Source: Nereocystis luetkeana
Lineage: Eukaryota > Sar > Phaeophyceae > Laminariales > Laminariaceae
Direction of reading: 5' to 3'
Assembly: GCA_031213475.1 (NCBI GenBank)
Contig: JARUPZ010000004.1
Span: 2,567,501-2,631,500, forward strand
Length of the DNA: 64,000 nucleotides
This document shows, in pieces, positions 13,101-26,763 of this stretch. The notes beneath the pieces were generated by a model. It did no database searches and was not told the DNA's origin. It saw only the letters and a program-made list of their open reading frames with translations. The translations under genes and the position numbers were made by a program. Numbering within the stretch: position 1 is the stretch's first letter; each line of letters begins with the position of its first letter.

Positions 13101-16100
13101 GGGGCCGATGTTGGGCCAACATCGGCTTGAGAAAAACTCAGGCCGATCTTTGGTTCGAAGCGGCGAGATTTCGAGTCCTCGACAGACATCGATCAACAAA
13201 ACCAACGATTGCGTCATGAATTCTGAACGGAGTGCGCTCGTTAGGGGCTCCGACCCACCCTAGGGTCACCGTCTTCACACCATGGCCGGTGTCATGTGGC
13301 GGGAGCTGACCAGGCGTGTGATAAAAAACATTTGGCCGCTGGTTTGCACAAAACAGAAGACAAAACTTCTCCATCCGTCTCGAATGGCAAAAAATAGACT
13401 TTTTTTCAGGTTTGGGAGGATACCGTAGGACGCCGCCGGCACGCTCTCGCCATCTAGACCATGGATCCACCTGATATCTTCGAGGCCGTCATCTATATTC
13501 GTTGGTCTTGCCAGATACCGAGTGGGTTGGCCGGGGGCTGAGTCTATGTCGAGATCGAGCGTCGATCGTCGCACGAGCTGGTTTCGATCACCGTGTTGAC
13601 AATTTGCGACCAGAAAAACACAAATTGCGCCGCTTGCAGCCGTTGGGGGAAAAAAAAAAAAAAAAAAAAAAATCAAACATTTTTCTCTTTTTTTCCCACA
13701 GCGGCGGTACGAGAAATTTTTCGGCTGTTTTTTTAAAGCGATATATTCAAAAAAAAACTTTTGAACTTCGCGTTTCCATTGGCATAGGTCTAAGGGGTGC
13801 TAAAAAACGAACATCCTATTTTCGGAAGACTGTCTACCAAATATTTCCGATAACAGCCTGTCCGGTATTGTCAATCTTTAACCCTTCCGTTCCAGAAAAA
13901 GCGAGCGCCGAAAAACGATCGCACTCCTTACTGTGCGATCACGGGGGACCATAGTTAATAGGACCTAATATGCTTATTACGGGGGACCATAGGACCAAAT
14001 ATTGTTAGTAAAAATGGTTAAATACATAGGTTTTTATGTATACCATAAGTCCTATTAACTATGGTCCCCCGTCATAGTAAGAATACTGTGATATATAGGT
14101 TTTAGTGTACATGATGGGTCCTAATTAGTATGGTCACCCGTACTAGCCTACACGAAGTCACACGCGACTTGATGCAGCATCGCGTGACCACGTATAAACT
14201 CTGTTTACCAGCAGGTCGTCATCACGGGTACGTACGTACGAGTAGCACTTTGGAGGCGATCTACGATAGACGTGCACCTTTTTTTTCTGAGGCTCCTAAC
14301 TTGACCTTAATGAGCTCTATATCGCACCCGAAAACTGAATTCAGCAAAAGTCAAACTGCATCCCTATGAATATTCCCATGTCCCAAGTATGCGAAAACGT
14401 CATTGTTCGAAACAAGATTGGCATTCCGACGATTCTTGGTCAAGGAGCCCGTCATTCAGAGCTCGTTTTGGCGGAAATGTGCTACCTCTATCGGGGAACG
14501 CGTCTTTCGTACTTGGCGAGTATATGGGACCCGATAATTGTACGGTGTTTAGTACGGCATACTGAAAACCTGAGACTCACACCAGGTACTGCGTATGTAT
14601 ATATGTTCATGTATGGCGTTGTAGTATAGCCATGCAGCATCCCGTACCAGGTACGATTTATACTGGGCGTACCAAAACCCATGCTCTAACCCCTTCAACC
14701 CCACCCTAACCCTAGCTCTAACCTCAAAGTATAACAGTATAAAAGGCATACTAAAAAGAGCGCAAGTACTCGCGACTCCCGGCTTTTTTTCTCTCCGGGT
14801 TTGTCGTGTTCTATTCAGGGGGCCATAGTTGATAGGACCTACGTTAAACCCAAAAAACTACCAGGTATATATTTGCCTATTTTTACTCACAATGTTTGGT
14901 CCTATTTACTATGGCCCCCCGTAATAGTCACGGGTACAACTGTACTGCCTTAAGGAGTAAGGGCGTTGAGTTCGCGAGGGAATGCGATCGTTTTCCAGCA
15001 GTATTGGTAGTTTTCTCGGCAGAACAGCGAGGGTGCTATTGAAGTCGTACCGGGTACGTTTTCTTTCCAGAAGGCTCTCTCTCTCTGTCGTTCGACCAGA
15101 TTTTTCCGAAAACACCTTGATCGGTATCGGCACACTCCCCTTTTGGAGACATCAAGGCCTGAAAAAAACGATCGGACCGCCCCCTGTGCCAAGTCAGCGC
15201 TCGTTAGGGTATGCAGGGTTGGTGTTTGTCCTATCCTACTGTTGTGTTCCACCATGAACAAATGACAAATGAAGTTACAAAATTCCGAGCAGCCATGCTA
15301 CTTAGTACCAGGTACCAGGTACTAGACTAGTCTATACCAACCTGACGGTGAAGATAAGCTCTGTTCGATATTGATGTCAGAGCACAAACGTGTACTGTAT
15401 TCCCGGTCAGAGAGATGTTATTTTGGTTCGGTAGTCTATGTCACTGTGGCCGTGAATATGGGCTCTGTTTGATATTCACGTCAGAGCGCAAACGGTTACT
15501 AGATTCCCGATCAGAGAGGATAAGCAGTATACTGCTGCAATCCAGTATTCTGATTTGACTTTGACAACAGTATAATCGATACTGACTTTGTCTCAGCCAG
15601 TGCTCAGTCCTACTATTGTATACCAGGTATCGGGTAATGCCGACCAGGTATGTAGCCTATCAGAGGGCTCATCGGATTGCGCGCATACACCGTCTTTTTC
15701 CGGGTGAGGTACAGAGCTTCATGCTATGTTAGGGACCCAGAGAACAGGGGATTCCTACGTTACCCCCCCCCCCCCCCCCCCCGTCTTTTCCGAGACTATG
15801 GCTGGCAGGTTGCTGCTGTGTCTCGCTTTCCCGTTGTCTCCCCGCGTCGCTGACGTTACCTCTGCTGTTGGCTGGTGACATGGTGATACCTTTGCTCTCT
15901 CATCGGTCTCCAGGACCTCGTTTTACGCTTTGGGAGACAAGCTCAGCAACCACCCGACAGTGCCGAGTGGGGGAGGAAGAGGCAGCACTCCTAGTCGGTG
16001 AGGCCAGAGGAAGGCGGGGGGAGGAAGCGGGCGGTAGGGGGGGAGAGGGGGGGGAAAGGCGTGGGGGGTGGGTTGGGGGGGGGAGGTCCTTCACGCGTTG

Positions 16101-19100
16101 GGAAGTTAAGGTGTTTTATGTAGGGCTTGTCTTGCCTTGCCTTGCCTTGCCCTGCCATGCTTACACTTCACTTCTTCACTTCACTTGAAAATACCTAGTA
16201 CGGGGGACCATAGTAAGTAGGACCTACGGTACGAACAAAAGCCTATAGAGTTAACTTTTTTTACTATGAATAACAGCATTTGGTCCTATATGCTATGACC
16301 CTCCGTCATAGTGATAACTTGAATCCTGGTGGAAAAAGCCGCTTCTTCTTTCGCTGGGTTGAAAGAAGTGTGCTTGAAATGAAAGCGCTCCTTTCGGCGC
16401 GATCCAGTCTTTGATGTGGGTGCCACGTTCACGTGTGTTGCTCCAAACGCTTCGCCTGCCTGCGGAGATGGACACCGACGCTGGCTTTTGTTCCTGCCTC
16501 GCCGAGGGTACTTGACACCTTCAAGACTGCCTAGTTGGGGGATGCATATCCTTGGAACCACATTCGTAGTTTTTGTTTTCGTGCAGCGCCTTAAGATCTG
16601 GTCCAACCGGTTCTGATATCTGGATACAGAGTGGTACTTACTTTTAAGTGGCTGGTGAAGGCGCAGAACAATACCACCGTTTTGTCGTCACGCAGTACCT
16701 GGTACCTGGTATGTATATTATGGTGTTACTATATACTAATCCCATGTGTTCCGTCCCCCGTTCTGTACGTCCTATCGCGCGGGTTTCCACTGTCTTCTCG
16801 TTGGCGTTACTACCACAGCACCGCCCACAGGGGGGCGGGGAGCGATCAAAGTTCCTGCTGCATGCTGCCGTCAGCCTCCCCGCTGCTCTCCCTTCTGCTG
16901 GCGAGGCCAACAGACCAAGACCTCTCCTCCGTTGTGGGCGCTAAGAACCTCTTCAGTATCCTCTTGTGAGCTATCTTACTGTAGGCACTATCCTTATCCT
17001 TCGTGAGGTAATATAAAACCAGGGATGGTATCATATTGCGGGGCACCAAAGTAAATAGGACCTACGGTACACACAAAAGCTATAAATTTACCTATTTTTT
17101 ACTCACAATATTTGGTCCTATTTACTATGGCCTCCCGTAATAGTAATACTCGTACGAGGTAGGGTCACGAGTATTAATAATATGGTGAGGCACCCAAGAG
17201 GCAGTTGCGTAGTCACTCCCATTGATGTCTCTGGAAATGGCTACACCGGAAATTAAATTAACTCATTGAAGCTGTCGTCCATATGCAAGTCCGCCTCACA
17301 AGCGGTTCTTGGTAGGTAGGATGCAGCTCACCCTGCATGGCACACGCCGGTCACGGCGCTTCGCGCTTGGTGCAAGTGATGTCTGCCTGGTCGGGGAAAA
17401 CCCGACATGCTCCGTCCCGGCATTGTAGGGATGCGAGGGTCTATGGGCATACGACTACCCCCATGCATGATATCGAGTACATCTCTCCTATCGAGTACAC
17501 CCCGCCCCCCGTAAGAGGTTGCGTCTTTTTTGTTTTCGTAGGATACTTGTTTTCTTGAAAAGCTCTCTGGTAAAAAATGCCTCTGTATAAAATGGAAGCC
17601 CGTGATTGTTTTTTATTTTCTTGGTGGCTCTACCTCTCTAGGTAGACTATTACGGGGAACCATAGTTAATAGGACCAAATATTGTTAGTAAAAATGGTTG
17701 AATATATAGGGTTTTTTGTATACCATAGGTCCTATTAACTATGGTCCCCCGTGATAGCGCGCGCAGGTGACACACAACAGAGGCTCCTCCGTGTTCGGTT
17801 GGGGTTTCGACGATTGTCGTTGACCGGGGATGATCAGGATGCATCCCCTTCGTTTGAAAAAAAAAAAAAAAAATTGGGGTATCGGAAGTGGCGAGCGGTA
17901 ATGATTTTCAGCTAAAATCGGTACGTCACCGATCTAAATTGCGGTAACTGCCATTCCTAACCCTGTCTTGAACCCGTATCATAGTACCAGGTACACGCGA
18001 TCGCAGTACGGTACGCAGCTTGCAAATACGGACGGTATTGAGTTTTGACCAAATTCTCGACCTGACAGCTCATGCTTTTATTCTTTTTAGGCTGTTTTCA
18101 GCGCTGTCGTTTTGTGCGGGGGGGGGGTGTTGTCTTGTTGATAATCTTCGTTTTTTTGTCTCCTACTGTATGTTCTCGCTCTCATTTTTTTTTTTTCTGT
18201 TTTTTTTTGTTGCTTTTTTTTTCTCTCTCGTTCTTTTGCTTTTTCGCGAAGAATCTGTCCGGTGTCATCGTGTGAGTTATTTCATGGTGTGCGGGGCGTT
18301 CGGTGTGGTCGTTTTTTCGTGTTTCGTTTTCTCTTGTCCTTCGCATAGATCTGTATGTGTACACCTGATATATATCAGGTACATACACTTTGTTTTTTTC
18401 TCAAGTTTTGTTGCGGTACAGTAGGTATCTCGTGTTCTTGATCTTATTGTTTTTTCTCCCCGAAGGGCCTGCTCGGGGTCCTCCTGTGAGTTTGTTCGTG
18501 CCAAGTACACTGTAGTCTAGTGGGAGACACAGAACAGTGTTGACGGTTTTGTGCTGTGTATGTGTCTTTTTCTTCTGCTTCTCGTTTATTTTCTTGGCGT
18601 TCTTGGTAATTATGTTGCCTGGTATGCGTTTTTTTTAGCCGTGTTTATCTGTTCGCGAATAAACTGTTCAAGATCCGCCTTGGAATTTTTCTGTACCAGG
18701 TATTGTGTGCTATAATAGTCATCCAATGTTGTCATTTTGAAATGTTTTTGTTCGCCATCTCAACACTTTCAGCGTGATTTAAGGCGTCAGTAATTTCAGC
18801 CACGTCCTTAATTCACCATCCGCCCCGCGCCCCCTATCCCCCCCCCCTCCCATCAATACTGAATGCGCCCCCCTACCCATAGAAACCCCACTTTTCCCAC
18901 CCCTCCCAACCTTCCCGCTTGCTTTCTCGACGGTGCCTGCGGTTGATCAGGGAACAAAAGAACGTGTGGTACAAGTTTTCCTGCGCTAGCCCTCCCATGC
19001 CTCCCCACACCTTGGCCTTTCTCACGACCCAGGCAAGGCCCGACGCTGTGCTCTGGGAGAACTCCCGGCTCTACACTCACTGCCTCTCGAGCCCACCCAG

Positions 19101-19572
19101 GTTTGTACAGCGGGAGTGACGGGGTATTTAGGGGGGGGGGAGGGGGGGGGGTGTGCGGCATGTGTCACCTGGGCTGGGCGTTAGTTGGCTCCCGAGGGGT
19201 GTGTTCGACGGTGTGCTCTGTGGGAACTCCCGGCTTTGCACGCGCTGCCTTTTCGAGCCCGTCCAGGTCTGTACAGCTGTGCAGGTAGGATGTTTGGGGA
19301 GGGGGGTGGACGGGAAGTGTACCGTGGGTGTTCGTTGGTTCCGGAGGGATGTTTTTTCGTGTTTTGAAGAATGGAGGAGGGCAGGCGAGGCGGGGGAGGG
19401 GAGAGGTTAGCGTGGGGACAGTACAAGGTGTTGGCAAACGCTTCTTGAGCATGCAGCAGGCGTTGTTTTGTACGAACTCCCCGCGAGTACCTTTGCATGG
19501 CGCACCATCATCATCATTGTCATCATCATCATCATCGTCATCATCATCGTCGTCATCATCAGCATCGTCATC

Positions 19573-19604
<32 letters not shown>

Positions 19605-22600
19605 CAGGCTCAAACAACACACAAGCGTTTTCTATCGTCAAGAGTCGTGTACAAGCAGTAGGACAGTAGTGGTTCATCTATCGTGCCGGCTGAGCAATAC
19701 CGGCTGGCTGCTGTAGTGCCTGTGGCATCGCTTGGCACACATGGGATTGACCAGTGTGCGGAGTAGTATTACGAGGGACCATAGTTAATAGGACCAATTA
19801 TTGTTGATAAAAGGGTTGAATATATAGGTTTTTATGTATACCATAGGTCCTATTAACTATGGCCCCCCGTAATAGCACTACGGGGGGGCATATTTAATAG
19901 GACCAAATATTGTTAGTGATGAATAACGAAACATATATAGGTTTTGTGTGCACCGTAGGTCCTATTTACTATGGCCCCCCGTAATAGTGGTGCCGGTTGC
20001 CGCTATAGTGCAGGTATTGTTAGCTGGCGCATACATACTGCCTACACTATAAAGAGGACCATTACTGTATTAATAGTAGGATTACAGGTACTAAAAAACG
20101 GCCAGGACGGCGGTCAAGTGAGGCCCGCCACCCTCAAGGTTGCGCGTCGAATATACCCCGCTGCTCCGCCTCCTCGCGGTTGAACTCCTCCGCCATTCCT
20201 ATCATCGAACACGTAGACATCGGTATGGCTTTGTCGCGCCTTACTTCTGTATAGGTCGTCCCTGCTGATACATAACGGAGATGCCGTGGACGATGGCATT
20301 TTTGCATCCTACTGCTGTAGAGCGCCCATACAGTCCCGTGCACTGCAGTAGTGTTGTCTGATGTAATAGCAGGCACTGCGCAACCCTGCTATTAATACAG
20401 CTGCAGCTTCTTCCTTCCCTCCCTCTCTTCCGCCCTCCTTCCCTCTCCCCTTCCCTCCCTCCCTCCCTCCTTTTCATTCACAGCGTGTTTCCGATGGGGG
20501 GCATGCCTCAACACACCGCGGGGTTTCCCAATGCTCACGGAGGCGGGATGGGTGTCGGGGAAGTGGCGGCAGAGGGGAGGAAGGCGACGCCGGACCTAAG
20601 CCTGTCCACGCTGGAGTTCTACTTGTTTTCTTTCGCCTGGGTGAGTGGGATAGACGTAGAGGTGGACAAGGAAAATAAAACGCACCTCTTGCAAAATTCG
20701 ATGTAGATAATCTGTTGATAGGCGCCGTTGTGATACGCTGTGCTGGAGCCATACCGTGCAGGTCTCACACTTAGATGAAACACGTGCGCTAGAAGATATG
20801 TGTCCTACAGATCCCATCCGGGAAACTTGTGCACGCAAAGAGCTGTGCCAACACAGATAGAACCCACCCGGAAAACACGATATACGGTAGATCGCACTAG
20901 GCAGACATGTGCGCAAGATGACTTATGCTATACAGATCCCACCCGGGAAACTTGTGCACGCAAAGAGCTGTGTCATCACAGATATATCTCACCCGGAAAA
21001 CACGATCTACGGTAGACCGCACAAGGCAGACATGTGCGCAAGATGATTTGTGCTATGCAGATCCCACCCGGGAAACTTGTGCACGCAAAGAGCTGGGTCA
21101 AACACAGATGCATGCTGTGTTAGGGGTGCACCGGGATTTTTCTGGGAACGTTCCTCGCTTGAAGATCTCGCTGCTACACTCAAAGCCGACTCTGCGAAAA
21201 AAAAGGAAAGGTTAACCCAACGAAGGCCATGTGACCAAACGTTCCGAAAAAAGATCGGAAAAAAAGAAGATATTCGGTAGTTCCTCAGTGCCCTTTAAGG
21301 TCCCAGTTTGCCAGAAAACAGGTTGGTCGAAAAGTACTACCCCTGTCAAAACAGGCGTCTCATACAGATCATATAAATCCCATTGGGTCAACACGATCTA
21401 GGCCGTGCAGATAATTCAAATCAAGGGTCTATCGACAGGTCGTTAAAAACCAGGGGTCTATGAGAGTAGTATGCGTCTGTTCTGTGTGCTGGGGGGTCTG
21501 TCCGTTTCGGTTTAATAGTCAAAACTGCGGTTTCGAGCCTAACCTATTCTTCTTTTATAGTCTGTAGTCCAAACTCCAGTTTCAAGTCCAACATTAAACT
21601 TGGTTTTGTGTCCGAGTTCGGTTTTGGAGCCATACGAATCTCGGCTTTTAGGAATACCCCAACTCCCTCTGCCCCTACCATCACAACGAACACCACCCCC
21701 AGCCCTACCCCCCCTCCCCTCCCTACCTCCGCCTCCGTCTCGAAAGGGGTGCGTGGTCAATGGTGTAACGACTGAGAAAAGCTACAAATGAGTACGCCCC
21801 CCCCCCCCCCCCCCCCTTCCCCCCCGCCTCCATCCGTGCAGTATGCCCTATCGTCGCGCGGTGACTTCTATGCGGGGCTCGGAGGGCCGGGGCAACTACC
21901 TCCCCACCAGTACCACAGCGGGGTGGGCGGAGGGTGGACCAGCGTGAACTTCAGGCCGGAGCGGGTGGCGTTGGGATGGCGCAGGTGACAAGAGCTGACA
22001 CATCACACAGATCGTGATCATGATCTAGATCGTTACCTGATCCACAGTAGAACACGATCATGGTCTAGATAATGTGGTTCACTGTAGATCATGATCTAGG
22101 CAGTACAATCTCGATCATGATCTAGATTATCTGATTCATAGTAGACCACGACCGAGGTATTACAATCTCGATCACTACGTATCATGTTCTAGATCATCTG
22201 ATCTACAGTAGATCACGACCTAGGCAATACGATCTCGATCACTATCATGATCTATATCATCTGATCTACGGTGAATTGTATCATCTACTGCGGTACATCA
22301 CGACCCAAGAAGAGCATCGGATATCCTACAGTACCGGCCCGCTCATGAGAGAGTATCTCACAAGAAATCCAGGCTGAACGTTAAAAACAAAAAACTTGAG
22401 AAAGCTCTCAGCCTACGCGCAGTTAATACCTGGTGAGCATCAAGGTATATGAGCCTTTCCTGTGGGTGAGCCGGACCCGAGGCGCCCTTAATGCCGCAGT
22501 CATAGGGAGCACGTCTTCTCGGGGACCAGACTAGGAAAGCGCTACACAAGAAAGCGTGTTTTCGCGCGCGCCCACGATGTGAAAGCCAGCCTGAGCCCGA

Positions 22601-25600
22601 TCGATGCACCAGGCATGGTGCCTTTTGAGAGGACCGGTACTGTAGTCTATATCACGGTGTCATTATCTGATCGAGCTATTGCGGGGGGACCATAGCAAAT
22701 TGAACCAAATAATGTTAGTATAAATAGCGAAATATGTACCAGGTAGGTGCTTGTGTGTAACGTAGGTCCTATTTAATATGGTCCCCCGTAATAATGTTAA
22801 TCTAGATGGCGATCACGAACGAGGATCTGGTCTACCGTAGACCGCGAAGTAGATAATCTACAGCAATAAAATCACGGCTTATATATACACACCAATATGT
22901 TTTTTAGATGACGGTCTGGATCCTGCTTTGCCGTTTTGAGGTGTCGTGCGAGCAAGAACCGTCATCATACAGATCTCGCCCGAAAAAAAGAACGTGTGCT
23001 CAAGACCCGTGCCTCACAGATTCCACCCGAAAACACACAGAAATACGGGGCAGGTCGCAATGATCGCGGGATGAATCCTGGATACGTGTTCCCGTGAAAA
23101 ATCCAGATGGTGATATGGGGATCTATCTGATCTGATCTGATCTGATATAATCTGATCTGATCTGATCTGAGGTGTCCGGCGTGTGAAATGGGGATCTAAG
23201 TGATTTTTCTGTTCTACGCGAAGAATGGGATCTGATCTATATCTGGTCTGTCCGTAAGAGTTGTAGGCGTTTGTTTGCCCGGGGCTAGGGGGTTGGCCTT
23301 TTTTACTTTGCCCCTATCATGCTCTAGCACAAGGAGAAATGAAAGGGAAAGAGGAGGCAAGGGAAGAGGAAGTAAAGGACGAAGGAGTCGTGGAGCGAGA
23401 CAACAACAAATTAACATGAAAAGCGTAGGCGAAAGCAAGGCGGCAAAGTGAAGCGAGAGGGGGGGGGGGCGTTCTCCAACAGGGAGTTCCTTTTTTTCTC
23501 TCCTTTTTCGATTCAACGGGTTCAGGGCTGGGCTCGTGTTCGAGCTTCTGTTATGGTACCGCAACAACCCCCCCTCCCCCCCCCCCCCCCCAGAGTCCGC
23601 TTCACACGCGATTCTCAGTAGGATGAAGCTCACCCTTCATGCGACTCGCCAGATACCTCACGGCGCTGCGCGCGTGGTGCAACCAATGTCTGCCTTGTCG
23701 GTGAAAACCCGACGTGCTTCGTCACGGCATTGTGAGGATGCGAGGGTCTATGGACTTACGACTACGGCCATGCATGAGATCGAGTACCTCTCTCCCCCTC
23801 AGAACGTCTCGGTACTCCAACCCCTAGCCCTAGTCGAGCAATCGGCTTATCCCCTTCGCATATGAACGCCTCCGCTGTATTAATAATTGCCTGTCACGCC
23901 TGTTTTAATGACTGGTGTCTCCTGTATCCATCCGTATATTCCAACCATCGTCTCTCCAGTAACCTTGTCTCCTTCCCCCCCCACACACACACACTCCAAC
24001 CCGCCCCATCCCACTCCACCCCATCCCACCCCATTTCACCCCAACCCAACCCTCGCCCCCACCCCCGCCCTGACCTGCTTTCCCCCTCCACCCTCATCTC
24101 AACCCACGCCCCGCCCATCCCCCACCCCGTCACCCTCCACCCCCCCTCACCCTCCATTCCCACCCCCTCGCCCGCCCTAATCCGCCACCCCTCATCCCAC
24201 TCCACGCCGCGCCCCACCTTCTTCGTCCTTATCCCCCAGACTCACCCCCCCCCCCCCCCCCACCCGGACCCCGCTCCCCCCTCCCCCCCCCTCCCCTCCC
24301 CCGCTGTTTTTTCTCCATCGTGCGTGTTTCCTGGCGTGAGAAGGTACGGGGTGAAGGGCTTGACGCACCGGAACCCTTACATGACCCTGCTCAAGGACTA
24401 CGTGGAGGCGTTTTTCCCCCACGGTATTATCCCCGCTAGGTGCGCTTCGGGCCTTTCGGTCGTTTCTTGAAGAAACGACCGAAAACGAAAAAAAAAAACA
24501 CGATTAGTCGTGACAACGAAAATATATATACCTAAATATATACTTGTACATATACCGATCTTTTGAGACAACGTAAAATTGGCGTTACGTGTGGCTTTTG
24601 TTTTTTCCAAAAATGAGTTACTTAGTATTTTATGACTGATTTTGTTTTTGATGTTTACGAGTGTGACATCGATTTTGTTTCGACACCAAAAAACGGAGTC
24701 TCACTCCCGCCGATATGTCGGAACCGAAAACAAAATAGCGGGTTGGGATTTTTTTATCAGAAGTTTGATGATACGTTTTTTTTCAGAAGTTTTGTTTTTG
24801 CTTGACTGTGTAGTATACCCCCCCCGTCTTGTCTGGGACTCGAGATACAAATCGTGTGTTGTCGGGATTTGTTTTGTGTATATAACCCGTGGCCAGGTGT
24901 ATGTTATTTGTTTTTGAACATTTTTTTTTTTTTTTTCATGATTCATGACTTGTGGCAGCAATCACCACGATCTTTGGCGGGAACAATCCCACCAACCCTC
25001 CCTGAAAACACAATCCCAGCTTCGTGTCTGCGCCCCTGCCAGAGCTCCTCTCTTTATCTCAAAATTGGCTAATCGTCCTCTCTTCACCGTGACTATCCTG
25101 TGCTGTGTGTGTTGCTTTTGTCCGGCTTACGACATTTGCGGGGGCGATGGTGGTGGTGGTGGTGGCGGCGGCCGCATGAGCAGTGGCATGAGCGCGCAGT
25201 GCGAGCTATTCCTTCGAGTGCTGGTGGAATTCTGGCTGGAAGGAAACACTGTGCTAAGACCCGGTGTGCTCAAGAAGGTGAGGAAAAAAAAAAAAAAAGC
25301 TACAGACTTGGAGCTCTACGCTGTGCAGGGAAAACGCCTCCACCTGATGTAGCCCTTGACCAGGTGTCACGGTAGAGCCCCGTTTCCCTCTTCATTTTTG
25401 TGGAGGCGTTGCTATATACTAGTCCCCTTATTCTCTCCGTGAGAGTGTTGTGTATGCCTGGTTCGAGTACATTTATTTTTTGTTTCGCTTCCCTCCCATT
25501 TCGTGTCTTAGTCCTTCTTGCTCCTGCTCCCTTCTATGTTATGGGGGGCTATAATAAATATGACCAAATATTGTTCGTAAAAATAGGTAAATGTAAAGGT

Positions 25601-26732
25601 TTTCGTGGGTACCGTAGGTCCTAGTTACTATGGCCCCCCGCAATTTTTAATAGTCGTAACTAGAAGGCCGTTCTCCCCTCTCTCCCCTACGGTATATACG
25701 TGTCTTGCGTTTTGATCGCGCCAAGGGTTCAGTCTTCCGTTCCCTCCTCGACTCGCACCTAGTTGATTGCGCCTACCCGCGATATACAGACGCTCCTCAG
25801 CAGCTGATTCCATGTGCGAGAGAACGAAAAAAGGAAGCGGCGTTTTGGACAGTCTTGAGTCATTCGAGTAAAAATCCTTTTAGGGGTCTTGCCTTATCAT
25901 TTTGTGTAAACACCCATACATCACACGATGAGCTCAATATCTCACCCCGAGATATATGAACGACTTGGAAAAACGTTCATCCGCGCAACACGACTAACTA
26001 CACGAGTACAGTGCAAGACCGCAATTTGAAGAAAGCGAGCCATAAGAAAAGGCAGGATAACAAGAAATTTCGGGAGTCCTTAGTCTAGAACGCACTCATT
26101 CTCTAGTGAGAAATCCGGTCTGGACAAGCTTTGCTGTTTCTTTTTACGATAGGTTTCCTGTGCTGTCTAAGTATTGGAATAACCGGTACTTGATCGCTTA
26201 ATCCCTTCAGAACCGCAGTCCCGTTTTGGGGACAAACTACTTGAAATTTGACTGGTTTGTCCCCAAAACGGGACTGCGGTTCTAAAAGGGATTAAGGAGC
26301 CCAACCGGTCTTTAAAAAAACGTTGAGCCAAAAAACGGTATACCGTGGGATGAGCCATTTGGCATTATATTCGTGGGACGAAGAATTAACTCGACCAAGA
26401 AAAATAAGGCAATACCATGATTGGGGAGCGGATGATCGACAATCCAAATGTTACACTGTAAGGGTGTACTTGATCGACGTCGACGTTGGGCCTTTATGAA
26501 CTTTTTTTTTTTTCAAATTCCGGATTTTTAGCTGAACAAAACGTCAAAAAAGTGTTTTTGGGCACTTTCGTGTGTCGGCGCCGACTACTTTGAGACTCGA
26601 CGACTAATCTCCCGGAATATTGACCCTATGAGGACAGAAAATCGCTGAAGAAAAATAAGTTATTTCCAAATTCACGAAAAACCTAGGTATGCCAATGGAA
26701 ACGCGAAGTCCAAAAGTTTTCTTTCAAATATA

Positions 26733-26763
<31 letters not shown>

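Noticed and set aside
19165..19716. Asp-, Ser- and Ile-rich reading frames
   Set aside because: They come from the imperfect CAT/CGT trinucleotide repeat in intron 4.
23862..24470. A 202-aa Pro/His-rich plus-strand frame as a gene
   Set aside because: Only its last third (exon 7) is supported. The rest is the C-rich end of intron 6.
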